From: Marininema mesophilum
GTDB lineage: Bacteria > Bacillota > Bacilli > Thermoactinomycetales > DSM-45169
Direction: 5' to 3'
Assembly: GCF_900106775.1 (NCBI RefSeq)
Contig: NZ_FNNQ01000008.1
Coordinates: forward strand, 1-64,000
Length of the DNA: 64,000 nucleotides
Both the position numbers and the translations under genes were made by a program. Below the pieces are notes generated by a model. That model searched no databases. It saw nothing but the letters and a program-made list of their open reading frames with translations, and had not been told where the DNA came from. This document shows positions 9,218 through 16,714 of this stretch, one piece after another; positions within the stretch are counted from its first letter, which is position 1, and each line of letters starts with the position of its first letter.

Positions 9218-10225
9218 TCAGGCTTTTACGCTGTTCTTTTGGTTGATCCATGCCATGGTTTCTCGTAGTTTAGCACCTGTCGTCTCTAACGAATGCTGGC
9301 TTTCCTCTTCACGCATCCGTAAAAACTCATGACCACCACTCTCATTTTCAGCAATCCATTTTTTAGCGAAGCTACCATCTTGGATCTCCTGCAATACTTC
9401 TTTCATTGCCGTCCGGGATGCATCGCCTACGACTCGCTTCCCACTTACATAATCGCCGTACTCCGCTGTATTACTAATCGAGTACCGCATTCCTGCAAGA
9501 CCTTCTTCATACATCAGATCCACGATCAATTTTAGTTCATGGAAGCACTCAAAGTAGGCAATCTCCGGTTGGTAACCTGCTTCGATCAAGGTTTCATAAC
9601 CGTTTTTCACCAAGGAACTCACTCCACCAGCGAGAACCGCTTGTTCACCAAACAGGTCCGTCTCCGTCTCTTCTTTAAAAGTCGTTTCAATCACACCTGC
9701 TCGGGTCGCCCCAATTCCCTCTGCATAAGCTAGGCCTATTTCCGTTGCTGATCCACTAGCATCTTGCTGAACAGCGATCAATGCAGGAACTCCAAAGCCT
9801 TCAGCATAAACTCGTCGTACGAGATGACCAGGCCCCTTTGGAGCAATTAATGCCACATCCACATTGCTTGGAGGCTGGATCTGCTCAAAATGGATGTTAA
9901 ACCCATGGGAGAAAAAGAGCGCGGAACCTGGCTTCAGATGCGGTTCTACTTCTTCCTTGTAGACACGAGGCATGATTTCATCAGGCATCAAGAGGTTGAT
10001 CAAATCTGCCTGTTTTACGGCTTCAGCCACTTCCAATACCGTGAAGCCATCCTTTTCTGCTTTCTCCCAGGATTTCCCCTTCCGAAGGCCAACCACTACC
10101 TGGACTCCGCTATCTCGTAGATTTTGTGCTTGTGCATGACCTTGGCTTCCATAACCGATAATTGCCACGGTTTTTCCTGCTAGATTCTTGCTGTCTGCGT
10201 CCTTCGCGTAATATACCTTTGCCAT
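9218..10225 (-). CDS. ilvC: Ketol-acid reductoisomerase, distal copy of a tandem pair
   Basis: IlvC uses NADPH and Mg2+ to isomerise and reduce acetolactate in valine/isoleucine synthesis. The 335-residue protein has the Rossmann motif GYGSQGHAQAQNL, the LLMPDE and PKGPGH segments, and the C-terminal knotted domain (DLFGEQAVL, ECFHELKLIVDLMYEEG). It is almost identical to the neighbouring copy at 10414-11421: I count about 16 base and 4 residue differences. Against that copy it has Ala for Cys in QAVLAGG, Gly for Ser in KNGYE, Ile for Val in ATEIG and Asn for Lys near the end. Both copies look intact, with the same AGGAGGATTTT ribosome site. Confidence 0.97.
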   Translation of the reverse strand: MAKVYYAKDADSKNLAGKTVAIIGYGSQGHAQAQNLRDSGVQVVVGLRKGKSWEKAEKDGFTVLEVAEAVKQADLINLLMPDEIMPRVYKEEVEPHLKPGSALFFSHGFNIHFEQIQPPSNVDVALIAPKGPGHLVRRVYAEGFGVPALIAVQQDASGSATEIGLAYAEGIGATRAGVIETTFKEETETDLFGEQAVLAGGVSSLVKNGYETLIEAGYQPEIAYFECFHELKLIVDLMYEEGLAGMRYSISNTAEYGDYVSGKRVVGDASRTAMKEVLQEIQDGSFAKKWIAENESGGHEFLRMREEESQHSLETTGAKLRETMAWINQKNSVKA

Positions 10226-10413
10226 GAATAAAATCCTCCTAAAGTTTAGTAATGAAGGTTTTTGTAAACGCCCTTGCCAGTCTGTTTTTCAGGATTTGCC
10301 GCCTCACCCTTACGGTATTAAGGAGATTGCTCGAACCAGGAGTGACCGCACTCTCACGGCTCATACCGCGCATTCCTTCCGATTTAGTTCAGGCTTTACC
10401 CTTCTAATTCAGT
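10226..10413. repeat. Junction between the ilvC copies with inverted ilvN fragment and leuA-leader relic
   Basis: This 188-base spacer is a scar of rearrangement. Positions 10309-10364 match the last codons of ilvN (PYGIKEIART and the following codons) but read on the plus strand, so inverted relative to ilvN, with a one-base insertion and a small deletion. Positions about 10363-10396 are a degraded copy of the leuA start/leader (compare 9191-9225), followed by a second, better copy of the same leader sequence (from about 10400). No promoter or terminator was recognised. Confidence 0.8.
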
Positions 10414-11421
10414 TCAGGCTTTTACGCTTTTCTTTTGGTTGATCCATGCCATGGTTTCTCGTAGTTTAGCACCTGTTGTCTCTAACGAATGCTGGCTTTC
10501 CTCTTCACGCATCCGTAAAAACTCATGACCACCACTCTCATTTTCAGCAATCCATTTTTTAGCGAAGCTACCATCTTGGATCTCCTGCAAGACTTCTTTC
10601 ATCGCCGTCCGGGATGCATCGCCTACGACTCGCTTCCCACTTACATAATCGCCGTACTCCGCTGTATTACTAATCGAGTACCGCATTCCTGCAAGACCTT
10701 CTTCATACATCAGATCCACGATCAATTTTAGTTCATGGAAGCACTCAAAGTAGGCAATCTCCGGTTGGTAACCTGCTTCGATCAAGGTTTCATAACTGTT
10801 TTTCACCAAGGAACTCACTCCACCACAGAGTACCGCTTGTTCACCAAACAGGTCCGTCTCCGTCTCTTCTTTAAAAGTCGTTTCAATCACACCTGCTCGG
10901 GTCGCCCCAATTCCCTCTGCATAAGCTAGGCCTACTTCCGTTGCCGATCCACTAGCATCTTGTTGAACAGCGATCAATGCAGGAACTCCAAAACCTTCAG
11001 CATAAACTCGTCGTACGAGATGACCAGGCCCCTTTGGAGCAATTAATGCCACATCCACATTGCTTGGAGGCTGGATCTGCTCAAAATGGATGTTAAACCC
11101 ATGGGAGAAAAAGAGCGCGGAACCTGGCTTCAGATGAGGTTCTACTTCTTCCTTATAGACACGAGGCATGATTTCATCAGGCATCAAGAGGTTAATCAAA
11201 TCTGCCTGTTTTACGGCTTCAGCCACTTCCAATACCGTGAAGCCATCCTTTTCTGCTTTCTCCCAGGATTTCCCCTTCCGAAGGCCAACCACTACCTGGA
11301 CTCCGCTATCCCGTAGATTTTGTGCTTGTGCATGACCTTGGCTTCCATAACCGATAATTGCCACGGTTTTTCCTGCTAGATTCTTGCTGTCTGCGTCCTT
11401 CGCGTAATATACCTTTGCCAT
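10414..11421 (-). CDS. ilvC: Ketol-acid reductoisomerase, proximal copy of a tandem pair
   Basis: Second, promoter-proximal IlvC, 335 residues, with all the family motifs named for the other copy (GYGSQGHAQAQNL cofactor loop, PKGPGH, ECFHELKLIVDLMYEEG). It lies 27 bases downstream of ilvN, the normal position for ilvC, with AGGAGGATTTT before its ATG at 11421. This makes it the likely original copy. Its distinguishing residues are Cys in QAVLCGG, Ser in KNSYE and Lys-Lys near the C-terminus. Co-transcribed with ilvB and ilvN. Confidence 0.97.
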   Translation of the reverse strand: MAKVYYAKDADSKNLAGKTVAIIGYGSQGHAQAQNLRDSGVQVVVGLRKGKSWEKAEKDGFTVLEVAEAVKQADLINLLMPDEIMPRVYKEEVEPHLKPGSALFFSHGFNIHFEQIQPPSNVDVALIAPKGPGHLVRRVYAEGFGVPALIAVQQDASGSATEVGLAYAEGIGATRAGVIETTFKEETETDLFGEQAVLCGGVSSLVKNSYETLIEAGYQPEIAYFECFHELKLIVDLMYEEGLAGMRYSISNTAEYGDYVSGKRVVGDASRTAMKEVLQEIQDGSFAKKWIAENESGGHEFLRMREEESQHSLETTGAKLRETMAWINQKKSVKA

Positions 11422-11448
11422 GAATAAAATCCTCCTAAATAGTCTGTT

Positions 11449-11940
11449 TTATACACTAGCATGAGCCATACTTCGTGAGAGTGCGGTTACTCCTGTTCGA
11501 GCAATCTCCTTAATACCGTAAGGACGTAGCAATTCAATCAGTACATCGAGCTTGGCTCGCTCACCAGTTGCCTGCACCATCATACTGTTAGGCCCTACAT
11601 CGACTACCGATGCCCGAAATGGTTCCACCACACCAGATATCTCCATGCGCGTAGTAGGTCCAGCCCCCACTTTAATCAAGAGAAGTTCCCTCTCCACTGC
11701 AGGGTGATCGGACAAATCATTTACTTTGATTACATCGACTAATTTGTAGAGTTGTTTTTGCACTTGTTCCATCGCCCATTCATCTCCATGGGTGACGATC
11801 ACCATACGAGATAAGCCCTCTACTTCGGATTCCCCTACACTAATGCTCTCGATATTGAAATTACGAGGACCGAGAAGTGTAGTTACTCGGGCGAGTACTC
11901 GAGGTTGATCATTAACTAATACAGATAGTACATGTCTCAC
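11449..11940 (-). CDS. ilvN: Acetolactate synthase small (regulatory) subunit
   Basis: A 163-residue regulatory subunit with an N-terminal ACT domain (HVLSVLVNDQPRVLARVTTL, then ESISVGESE) that binds valine, and a C-terminal domain ending RPYGIKEIART. It activates the catalytic subunit and confers feedback control. It overlaps ilvB by four bases (ATGA at 11937-11940), indicating translational coupling. Also known as ilvH in bacilli. A 56-base piece of its 3' end recurs inverted at 10309-10364. Confidence 0.96.
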   Translation of the reverse strand: MRHVLSVLVNDQPRVLARVTTLLGPRNFNIESISVGESEVEGLSRMVIVTHGDEWAMEQVQKQLYKLVDVIKVNDLSDHPAVERELLLIKVGAGPTTRMEISGVVEPFRASVVDVGPNSMMVQATGERAKLDVLIELLRPYGIKEIARTGVTALSRSMAHASV

Positions 11941-13679
11941 TCTTCTTCATCTCCCATGATCATTTCATCCAGCCCCTTCCCTGGAGCAACCATCGGAAAG
12001 ACGTTCTCTTCTGGCGCAACCCAGAAATCGACGATTGCTGGTCCTGGATGGGCCAATGCTTCTGCCCAGGCGTGAATGGCTTCTTCCTTCGTTGTCGCCC
12101 GCCACGCTTTTACGCCATAGGCTTCTGTCAGTTTTACGAAATCGGGACTTCCTGAGAGGTCTACGTCGCAATATCGCTTCTTATAAAAAACCTCTTGCCA
12201 TTGTCGTACCATCCCAAGGTTTTGATTATTAATAATGACGACTTTTACTGGAATATTGGCTGAAGACGCGATAGCCAGTTCCTGATTCGTCATTTGGAAT
12301 CCACCATCACCTATGACACTGATCACTGTTCGCTCTTGTTTACCCAGTTGTGCACCGAGTGCGGCCGGAAAACCAAAGCCCATTGTGCCAAGTCCTCCCG
12401 ATGTAATAAGAGAACGCGGTTGTGCAAACTGGAAGTACTGGGCTACCCACATCTGATGTTGCCCTACATCCGTCGTAACAATCGCATCCCCACCCGTTGT
12501 CTCATATAGATGACGGATAACCCATTGGGGCTTCAAGATCTCTTCGGAATCCTGGTATTGAAGGGGATATGATTTATACCATCCCTGCACTTTATCAATC
12601 CAGTCAGCGCAGTCACTTCGCAGCAGATCGTCATTTACAGCCCCCTGTAGTACCTTTTTTACATCTCCCACAATGGGAATAAAGGTATCCACGTTTTTGC
12701 CTATCTCTGCTGGATCGATATCGATATGCACGATTTTTGCCTTCGTTGCAAATATATCGGGGCGGCCCATCGTTACTCGATCATCAAAACGAGCACCGAT
12801 CCCAATGAGTAGATCTGTTTCTAGCAACGCATGGTTCGCAGCATAGGTGCCATGCATCCCTGGCATCCCCAGCCACAGGGGATGCTTTCCTGGAAAGCCT
12901 CCCAGACCCATTAAGGTAGTGATTACCGGAATCTGTGCCTGCTCAGCAAATTCCATGAGCTCTTTTTCAGCACCTGATATCACCACACCACCACCTGCGA
13001 GGATGACTGGCTTTTTCGCTTCCGCTATCTCTTTTCTAAGCCGAGCCAACTGCAAGGGGTGTGGGTTCGATGTAGGCTGATATCCTCGAATGGATACCGC
13101 CTCAGGATAATGGAATTTGTCCTTTGCATTGGCAACATCCTTCGGGATATCGATCAACACAGGGCCCGGTCGTCCTGTACTCGCTATGTGGAATGCTTCC
13201 TTCACAATCCGTGGAAGATCGCGTACATCCGTAACCAGGTAACTGTGTTTAACGATCGGCATCGTAATCCCCATAATGTCTGCTTCCTGGAAGGCATCGG
13301 TTCCCATCAATTGTTGGGGTACATTCCCTGTAATGCAAACCATCGGGATCGAATCCATCTTTGCTGTGGCAATCCCAGTCACAAGATTAGTTGCACCTGG
13401 ACCCGATGTAGCAATCACTACCCCTGGGTTCCCTGTCGCTCTCGCATATCCATCTGCGGCATGAATAGCTCCCTGTTCATGCCGAGCCAGCATGTGTCGT
13501 AATTCTCCTTGGTACAAGGAATCATAGATAGGAAGCACCGATCCCCCTGGATAGCCAAACAAGATTTCAACCTGCTCCTCTATCAAACATCGAAGTAAAA
13601 TTTCCGAACCAGTATACATGGTTTCTGGTGACTCGGCACTTTTCGTATGTCCGCCTAGTACCGTTGCTGTTTGGCCCAT
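11937..13679 (-). CDS. ilvB: Acetolactate synthase large (catalytic) subunit
   Basis: Thiamine-diphosphate enzyme that condenses pyruvate with pyruvate or 2-oxobutyrate. The 580-residue protein has the three TPP-family domains: N-terminal PYR domain with the catalytic Glu region (FGYPGGSVLPIYD, GNPGVVIATSGPGATN), a central FAD-binding domain, and the C-terminal PP domain with the ThDP motif GDGGFQMTNQELAIASSANIP in pieces. A roughly 20-residue leader precedes the core. ATG 13679 follows TAGGAGGTTATTTGG. First gene after the riboswitch/T-box leader. Confidence 0.97.
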   Translation of the reverse strand: MGQTATVLGGHTKSAESPETMYTGSEILLRCLIEEQVEILFGYPGGSVLPIYDSLYQGELRHMLARHEQGAIHAADGYARATGNPGVVIATSGPGATNLVTGIATAKMDSIPMVCITGNVPQQLMGTDAFQEADIMGITMPIVKHSYLVTDVRDLPRIVKEAFHIASTGRPGPVLIDIPKDVANAKDKFHYPEAVSIRGYQPTSNPHPLQLARLRKEIAEAKKPVILAGGGVVISGAEKELMEFAEQAQIPVITTLMGLGGFPGKHPLWLGMPGMHGTYAANHALLETDLLIGIGARFDDRVTMGRPDIFATKAKIVHIDIDPAEIGKNVDTFIPIVGDVKKVLQGAVNDDLLRSDCADWIDKVQGWYKSYPLQYQDSEEILKPQWVIRHLYETTGGDAIVTTDVGQHQMWVAQYFQFAQPRSLITSGGLGTMGFGFPAALGAQLGKQERTVISVIGDGGFQMTNQELAIASSANIPVKVVIINNQNLGMVRQWQEVFYKKRYCDVDLSGSPDFVKLTEAYGVKAWRATTKEEAIHAWAEALAHPGPAIVDFWVAPEENVFPMVAPGKGLDEMIMGDEEE

Positions 13680-13710
13680 CCAAATAACCTCCTAAAATCA
13701 TTGTGCTATA

Positions 13711-14010
13711 TAAAAACCCTTCGCCCATCAACTAAAGACAATCTACTTCTGTCATAAGTTGATTGGGGCGAAGGGTTCGCGGTACCACCCAATATTACCA
13801 TCGCCTCACGGCGAACGGACTTAGCGGGTGCTCCTTGTAAAGAAGCATCCTGATCGGGTAACGGTGATCATCCGGTCACGTTCTACTCAGGGAACTCCCC
13901 TTTCGACGCGCAGCTCCGAGGTGAGTAATGCCTTGGATCCAATATCCCAGTTTCAGCTAATCTGGGACTCTCTGTGATCTGGAAGTCCAAAGGGTATGGC
14001 CTCTTCATCG
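13711..14010 (-). promoter_or_regulatory. T-box leader of the ilv-leu operon
   Basis: Minus-strand leader ending about 30 bases before ilvB. It contains the T-box core GGGTGGTACCGCG (about 13778-13791) and a competing terminator, AACCCTTCGCCCC/GGGCGAAGGGTT followed by TTTTT (13711-13778). The 5' part near 13935-13970 forms a stem-I-like hairpin. T-boxes bind uncharged tRNA through a specifier codon and the NCCA end and switch between terminator and antiterminator. A CTC (Leu) triplet in the likely specifier area near 13920 fits leucine control, but I could not fix the specifier loop with certainty. Confidence 0.92.
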
Positions 14011-14099
14011 CATTGATTTAATTGATAGAATATTATATATTTTCTGCTTCAAAAAGCATATAAGAAACCCCTGGAGAAAATCCACACCTCTCTAACTTC

Positions 14100-14240
14100 A
14101 ATCGAGGTAGGACCTTCCGCAGAGGCTTCTATCCTCACGGTGTACACCATTCGGTGTTGGTATCACTCGGTCGCAGTCCTCGCTAATCTAGCGAGCGGAA
14201 CCCTAGATACCCTCCCAACTTAACTCGTAGAGACCATTTC
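14100..14240 (-). promoter_or_regulatory. ykkC-family riboswitch, probably ppGpp (subtype 2a)
   Basis: The minus-strand RNA contains the ykkC signature TCTAGGGTTCCG, a hairpin (CTCGCTA/TAGCGAG), then GACTGCGACCGAGTG closing a GGTATC/GATACC helix, then ACACCG and a CCGTGAGG/CCTCTGCGG hairpin. ykkC subtypes sense guanidine, ppGpp or PRPP. Subtype 2a (ppGpp) is the one known upstream of branched-chain amino acid operons, so context points to ppGpp. It lies upstream of the T-box in the same leader. A weak hairpin (CCTACCTC/GAGGTGTGG then ATTTTC) follows it and may be its expression platform. Confidence 0.8.
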
Positions 14241-14272
14241 ATAAAAGCAACTAGTTGAATTATTTAGGTGCT

Positions 14273-14302
14273 ATTATAGGCATGCCGTTCACCCTTTGTC
14301 AA
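14273..14302 (-). promoter_or_regulatory. SigA promoter of the ilv-leu operon
   Basis: Minus strand TTGACA (14302-14297), an 18-base spacer, TATAAT (14278-14273). Both hexamers match consensus. It lies between the ilvD stop and the ykkC aptamer, so leader transcription starts near 14266. Confidence 0.88.
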
Positions 14303-14326
14303 CCGGTTCATACAAAAACTTTTTTA

Positions 14327-16021
14327 TCAATCGGTTACAGCTCCTCGAGACGCCGAAGAGACGAGACGGCTGTATTTGTTAAGGACTCCACGGGCAACCG
14401 GAAGTGGACGTTCTTTCCAATCAGCTCGACGCGCAGCCAATTCTTCCTCAGAGAGAGCAACCGATAGTTCACGTTTAACTGAATCGATGGTTACCATGTC
14501 CCCATCGTGTACTAGAGCGATTGGTCCTCCCACTTGTGCCTCAGGGGCAATGTGCCCGATGACAAACCCGTGGGACCCCCCTGAAAAACGACCATCGGTT
14601 AAAAGGGCAACCTTTTCCCCTAAGCCTTTACCGACTAGTATCGCTGTAACGGAAAGCATCTCTGGCATACCAGGTCCACCCTTGGGACCTTCATAACGGA
14701 TGATCACTACATCTCCTTCACGGATCTGATCGGACAAGATCGCCTCTGTCGCCGCCTCCTCTGAATCAAAGACCCGGGCTGGTCCAGTCAATTGACTCAC
14801 TTTTAAGCCCGACACCTTGGCTACTGCCCCTTCAGGTGCCAAATTTCCTTCCAAGACTACCAAGGGTCCAGTCTCCCGGAAAGGCTCATCAAAGGAACGA
14901 ATCACTTCTTGCCCTTCCCGAAGCGGTTCTGCCTCAGCAAGGTTTTCTGCCAATGTTTTCCCTGTCACGGTAATACAGTCCCCGTGAAGTAATCCTTGTT
15001 CTAGAAGAACCTTCATCACTGCAGGCACTCCGCCAGCTTCATACAAATCCTGCATCACAAATCGACCCGAAGGCTTCAGATCTGCAATATGGGGAACTCG
15101 TTGCCGAATCTGCTCAAAGTCATCCATTGTCAATTCGACATCAATCGAGTGGGCCATAGCCAATAAATGGAGGATAGCATTGGAGGAGCCTCCTAGAGCC
15201 ATCACAACGGTAATCGCATTCTCAAAAGCTTCTTTGGTCATAATATCCCGCGGATAAATTTCTTTACGCAGTAATTCGACAGCAGCAGCTCCTGCCGCCC
15301 GACAATCCTCTAATTTATCCTTTGTTTCTGCGGGATTGGAAGAGCTTCCCGGCAGACTCATCCCTAGTGCTTCAATCGCTGAAGACATGGTATTTGCTGT
15401 ATACATTCCCCCACAGGACCCTGCTCCAGGACAAGCATGACACTCGATATCATGTAACCCTTCACGATCCAAGGCACCTTTGTTGTACTTACCTACCCCT
15501 TCAAAAGCATTGACAATATCAATATCTTTTCCATCTAAATTCCCCGGTCGGATCGTCCCACCGTAGACAAAAACCGCGGGTACATCCGTTCGCCCAATAG
15601 CTATCATACAACCAGGCATATTTTTGTCGCAGCCACCAATTGCGACATAGGCATCGAGCCTTTCCGCACCGATCACTGTCTCAATGGAATCAGCAATCAC
15701 TTCCCGGCTAGGTAAGGAGTAGTGCATTCCCTCATGTCCCATAGAAATTCCATCTGAAACGGTAATTGTGTTAAAGATCATCGGTGCGCCTCCTGCTTCA
15801 ACCGCACCTCGTTTCGCTTCCTCTGCCAATTCGCGTATATGCATGTTACATGGTGTCACTTCTGACCAAGTGCTCGCAACACCAATCATCGGCTTCTTAA
15901 AATCTTCGTCCGTAAATCCGGTTGCCCGGAGCATCGCCCGATTGGGGACCCGATTTGCCCCTTCACTAATCACATGGCTTCGAATACGTAGATCTTTCTT
16001 ATCATTATCAGATGTGCCCAT
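14327..16021 (-). CDS. ilvD: Dihydroxy-acid dehydratase
   Basis: IlvD dehydrates dihydroxy-acids to the 2-oxoacids of valine, isoleucine and leucine, using an Fe-S cluster. The 564-residue protein has the cluster-binding features CDKNMPGCMIA, CHACPGAGSCGGMYTANTM (in part) and the C-terminal LLTDGRFSGGSHG signature. ATG 16021 follows TTAAGGAGGTAAGAGAG. It is transcribed separately from, and just upstream of, the ilvB operon, which has its own promoter between them. Its 5' leader is duplicated (see 16023-16142). Confidence 0.97.
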   Translation of the reverse strand: MGTSDNDKKDLRIRSHVISEGANRVPNRAMLRATGFTDEDFKKPMIGVASTWSEVTPCNMHIRELAEEAKRGAVEAGGAPMIFNTITVSDGISMGHEGMHYSLPSREVIADSIETVIGAERLDAYVAIGGCDKNMPGCMIAIGRTDVPAVFVYGGTIRPGNLDGKDIDIVNAFEGVGKYNKGALDREGLHDIECHACPGAGSCGGMYTANTMSSAIEALGMSLPGSSSNPAETKDKLEDCRAAGAAAVELLRKEIYPRDIMTKEAFENAITVVMALGGSSNAILHLLAMAHSIDVELTMDDFEQIRQRVPHIADLKPSGRFVMQDLYEAGGVPAVMKVLLEQGLLHGDCITVTGKTLAENLAEAEPLREGQEVIRSFDEPFRETGPLVVLEGNLAPEGAVAKVSGLKVSQLTGPARVFDSEEAATEAILSDQIREGDVVIIRYEGPKGGPGMPEMLSVTAILVGKGLGEKVALLTDGRFSGGSHGFVIGHIAPEAQVGGPIALVHDGDMVTIDSVKRELSVALSEEELAARRADWKERPLPVARGVLNKYSRLVSSASRGAVTD

Positions 16022-16022
16022 C

Positions 16023-16142
16023 TCTCTTACCTCCTTAATATCTGTAAAATTTTTCAGTTCATTATAAAGGAATATGTGGAAGATGCAGTCATTTCTCTTA
16101 CCTCCTTAACATCTGTAATATTTTGCAGATCAGTATAAAGGA
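16023..16142 (-). repeat. Tandem duplication of the ilvD 5' leader
   Basis: Two direct copies about 71 bases apart, 16023-16071 and 16094-16142, each holding TTACAGAT, TTAAGGAGGTAAGAGA and a following ATG. They differ at roughly 8 positions over 49. Similarity continues a few codons past the ATG. Confidence 0.85.
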
Positions 16143-16164
16143 TTGCGTAGCGGATGTCACGCAT
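16054..16164 (-). CDS. Putative 36-residue leader ORF upstream of ilvD
   Basis: A short frame starting at ATG 16164 with AAAGGAG nine bases upstream and ending at TGA 16054-16056, 32 bases before ilvD. The first half (MRDIRYAILYTDLQN) is rich in Ile, Leu and Val; the second half is produced by the upstream copy of the duplicated ilvD leader. It could be a leader peptide coupling ilvD translation to branched-chain aminoacyl-tRNA supply, or an accident of the duplication. No attenuator hairpin was recognised. Unrecognised otherwise. Confidence 0.35.
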   Translation of the reverse strand: MRDIRYAILYTDLQNITDVKEVREMTASSTYSFIMN

Positions 16165-16190
16165 ATTTAATAACTCCTTTAAACCAATGA

Positions 16191-16219
16191 TTGACATAAA
16201 TTAACCCTCTTAGTACAAT
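16191..16219 (+). promoter_or_regulatory. Promoter of the marR-MFS operon
   Basis: Plus strand TTGACA (16191-16196), 17-base spacer, TACAAT (16214-16219), about 60 bases before the marR start codon. Confidence 0.75.
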
Positions 16220-16234
16220 GCTATCATATACAAA

Positions 16235-16251
16235 AGTTAACCTTATTAACT
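16235..16251 (+). promoter_or_regulatory. Probable MarR operator
   Basis: Inverted repeat AGTTAA-CCTTA-TTAACT just downstream of the promoter -10. It is typical of MarR autoregulatory sites; a related half-site (TTAACC) also lies inside the promoter spacer. Binding is inferred from position. Confidence 0.55.
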
Positions 16252-16278
16252 ATTAGAGAGCCGAGAGGTGGGCTACCC

Positions 16279-16701
16279 TTGTCAAACAGAACACAATTAA
16301 CCCAAGATACGATTCAAGCATTTCAATTTGTCATCCGCAAACTTCGCCGCGGTATTCAGCAACAATTAGAGGAGAATTGGGGGATTTCTGATTTTATCTT
16401 TCTACATCACTTGCTTACTCATGGACCTACCAAAGGATCAGATCTCTCCACCGAACTGAATGTAACCAATAGCCATGTTACTCAACAAGTGAATCGCATG
16501 GTAAAGAAAGGATGGATTAGTCGTCACCGCTCCGACGTCGACAAACGCGTAGTAGAGCTTGAAATTACTCCCTCTGGAAAAGAAATTCATGCCGAAATGG
16601 AGGAGCGTCGATTTCAGTATTTTAAACAACAATTCCGCTCTTTAACAGATGAAGAATTAAAAACCCTTCTTAATCTTTTCTACAAACTAACGGACGAGTA
16701 G
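16279..16701 (+). CDS. MarR family transcriptional regulator
   Basis: A 140-residue winged-helix regulator. The recognition helix region (KGSDLSTELNVTNSHVTQQVNRMVKKGWI) and the wing (RHRSDVDKRVVELEITPSG) are at about residues 52-100, with flanking dimerisation helices. MarR proteins repress adjacent exporter genes until a phenolic or drug ligand binds. It starts at TTG 16279 with GAGAGGTGG upstream and is followed after 13 bases by an MFS exporter, its likely target. It is divergent from ilvD and its leader. Confidence 0.9.
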   Translation: MSNRTQLTQDTIQAFQFVIRKLRRGIQQQLEENWGISDFIFLHHLLTHGPTKGSDLSTELNVTNSHVTQQVNRMVKKGWISRHRSDVDKRVVELEITPSGKEIHAEMEERRFQYFKQQFRSLTDEELKTLLNLFYKLTDE

Positions 16702-16714
16702 GAGATGACTTCTT

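Noticed and set aside
10226..10413. Spacer between ilvC copies as an insertion sequence
   Set aside because: All recognisable parts come from local genes (ilvN, leuA leader); no transposase or terminal repeats.
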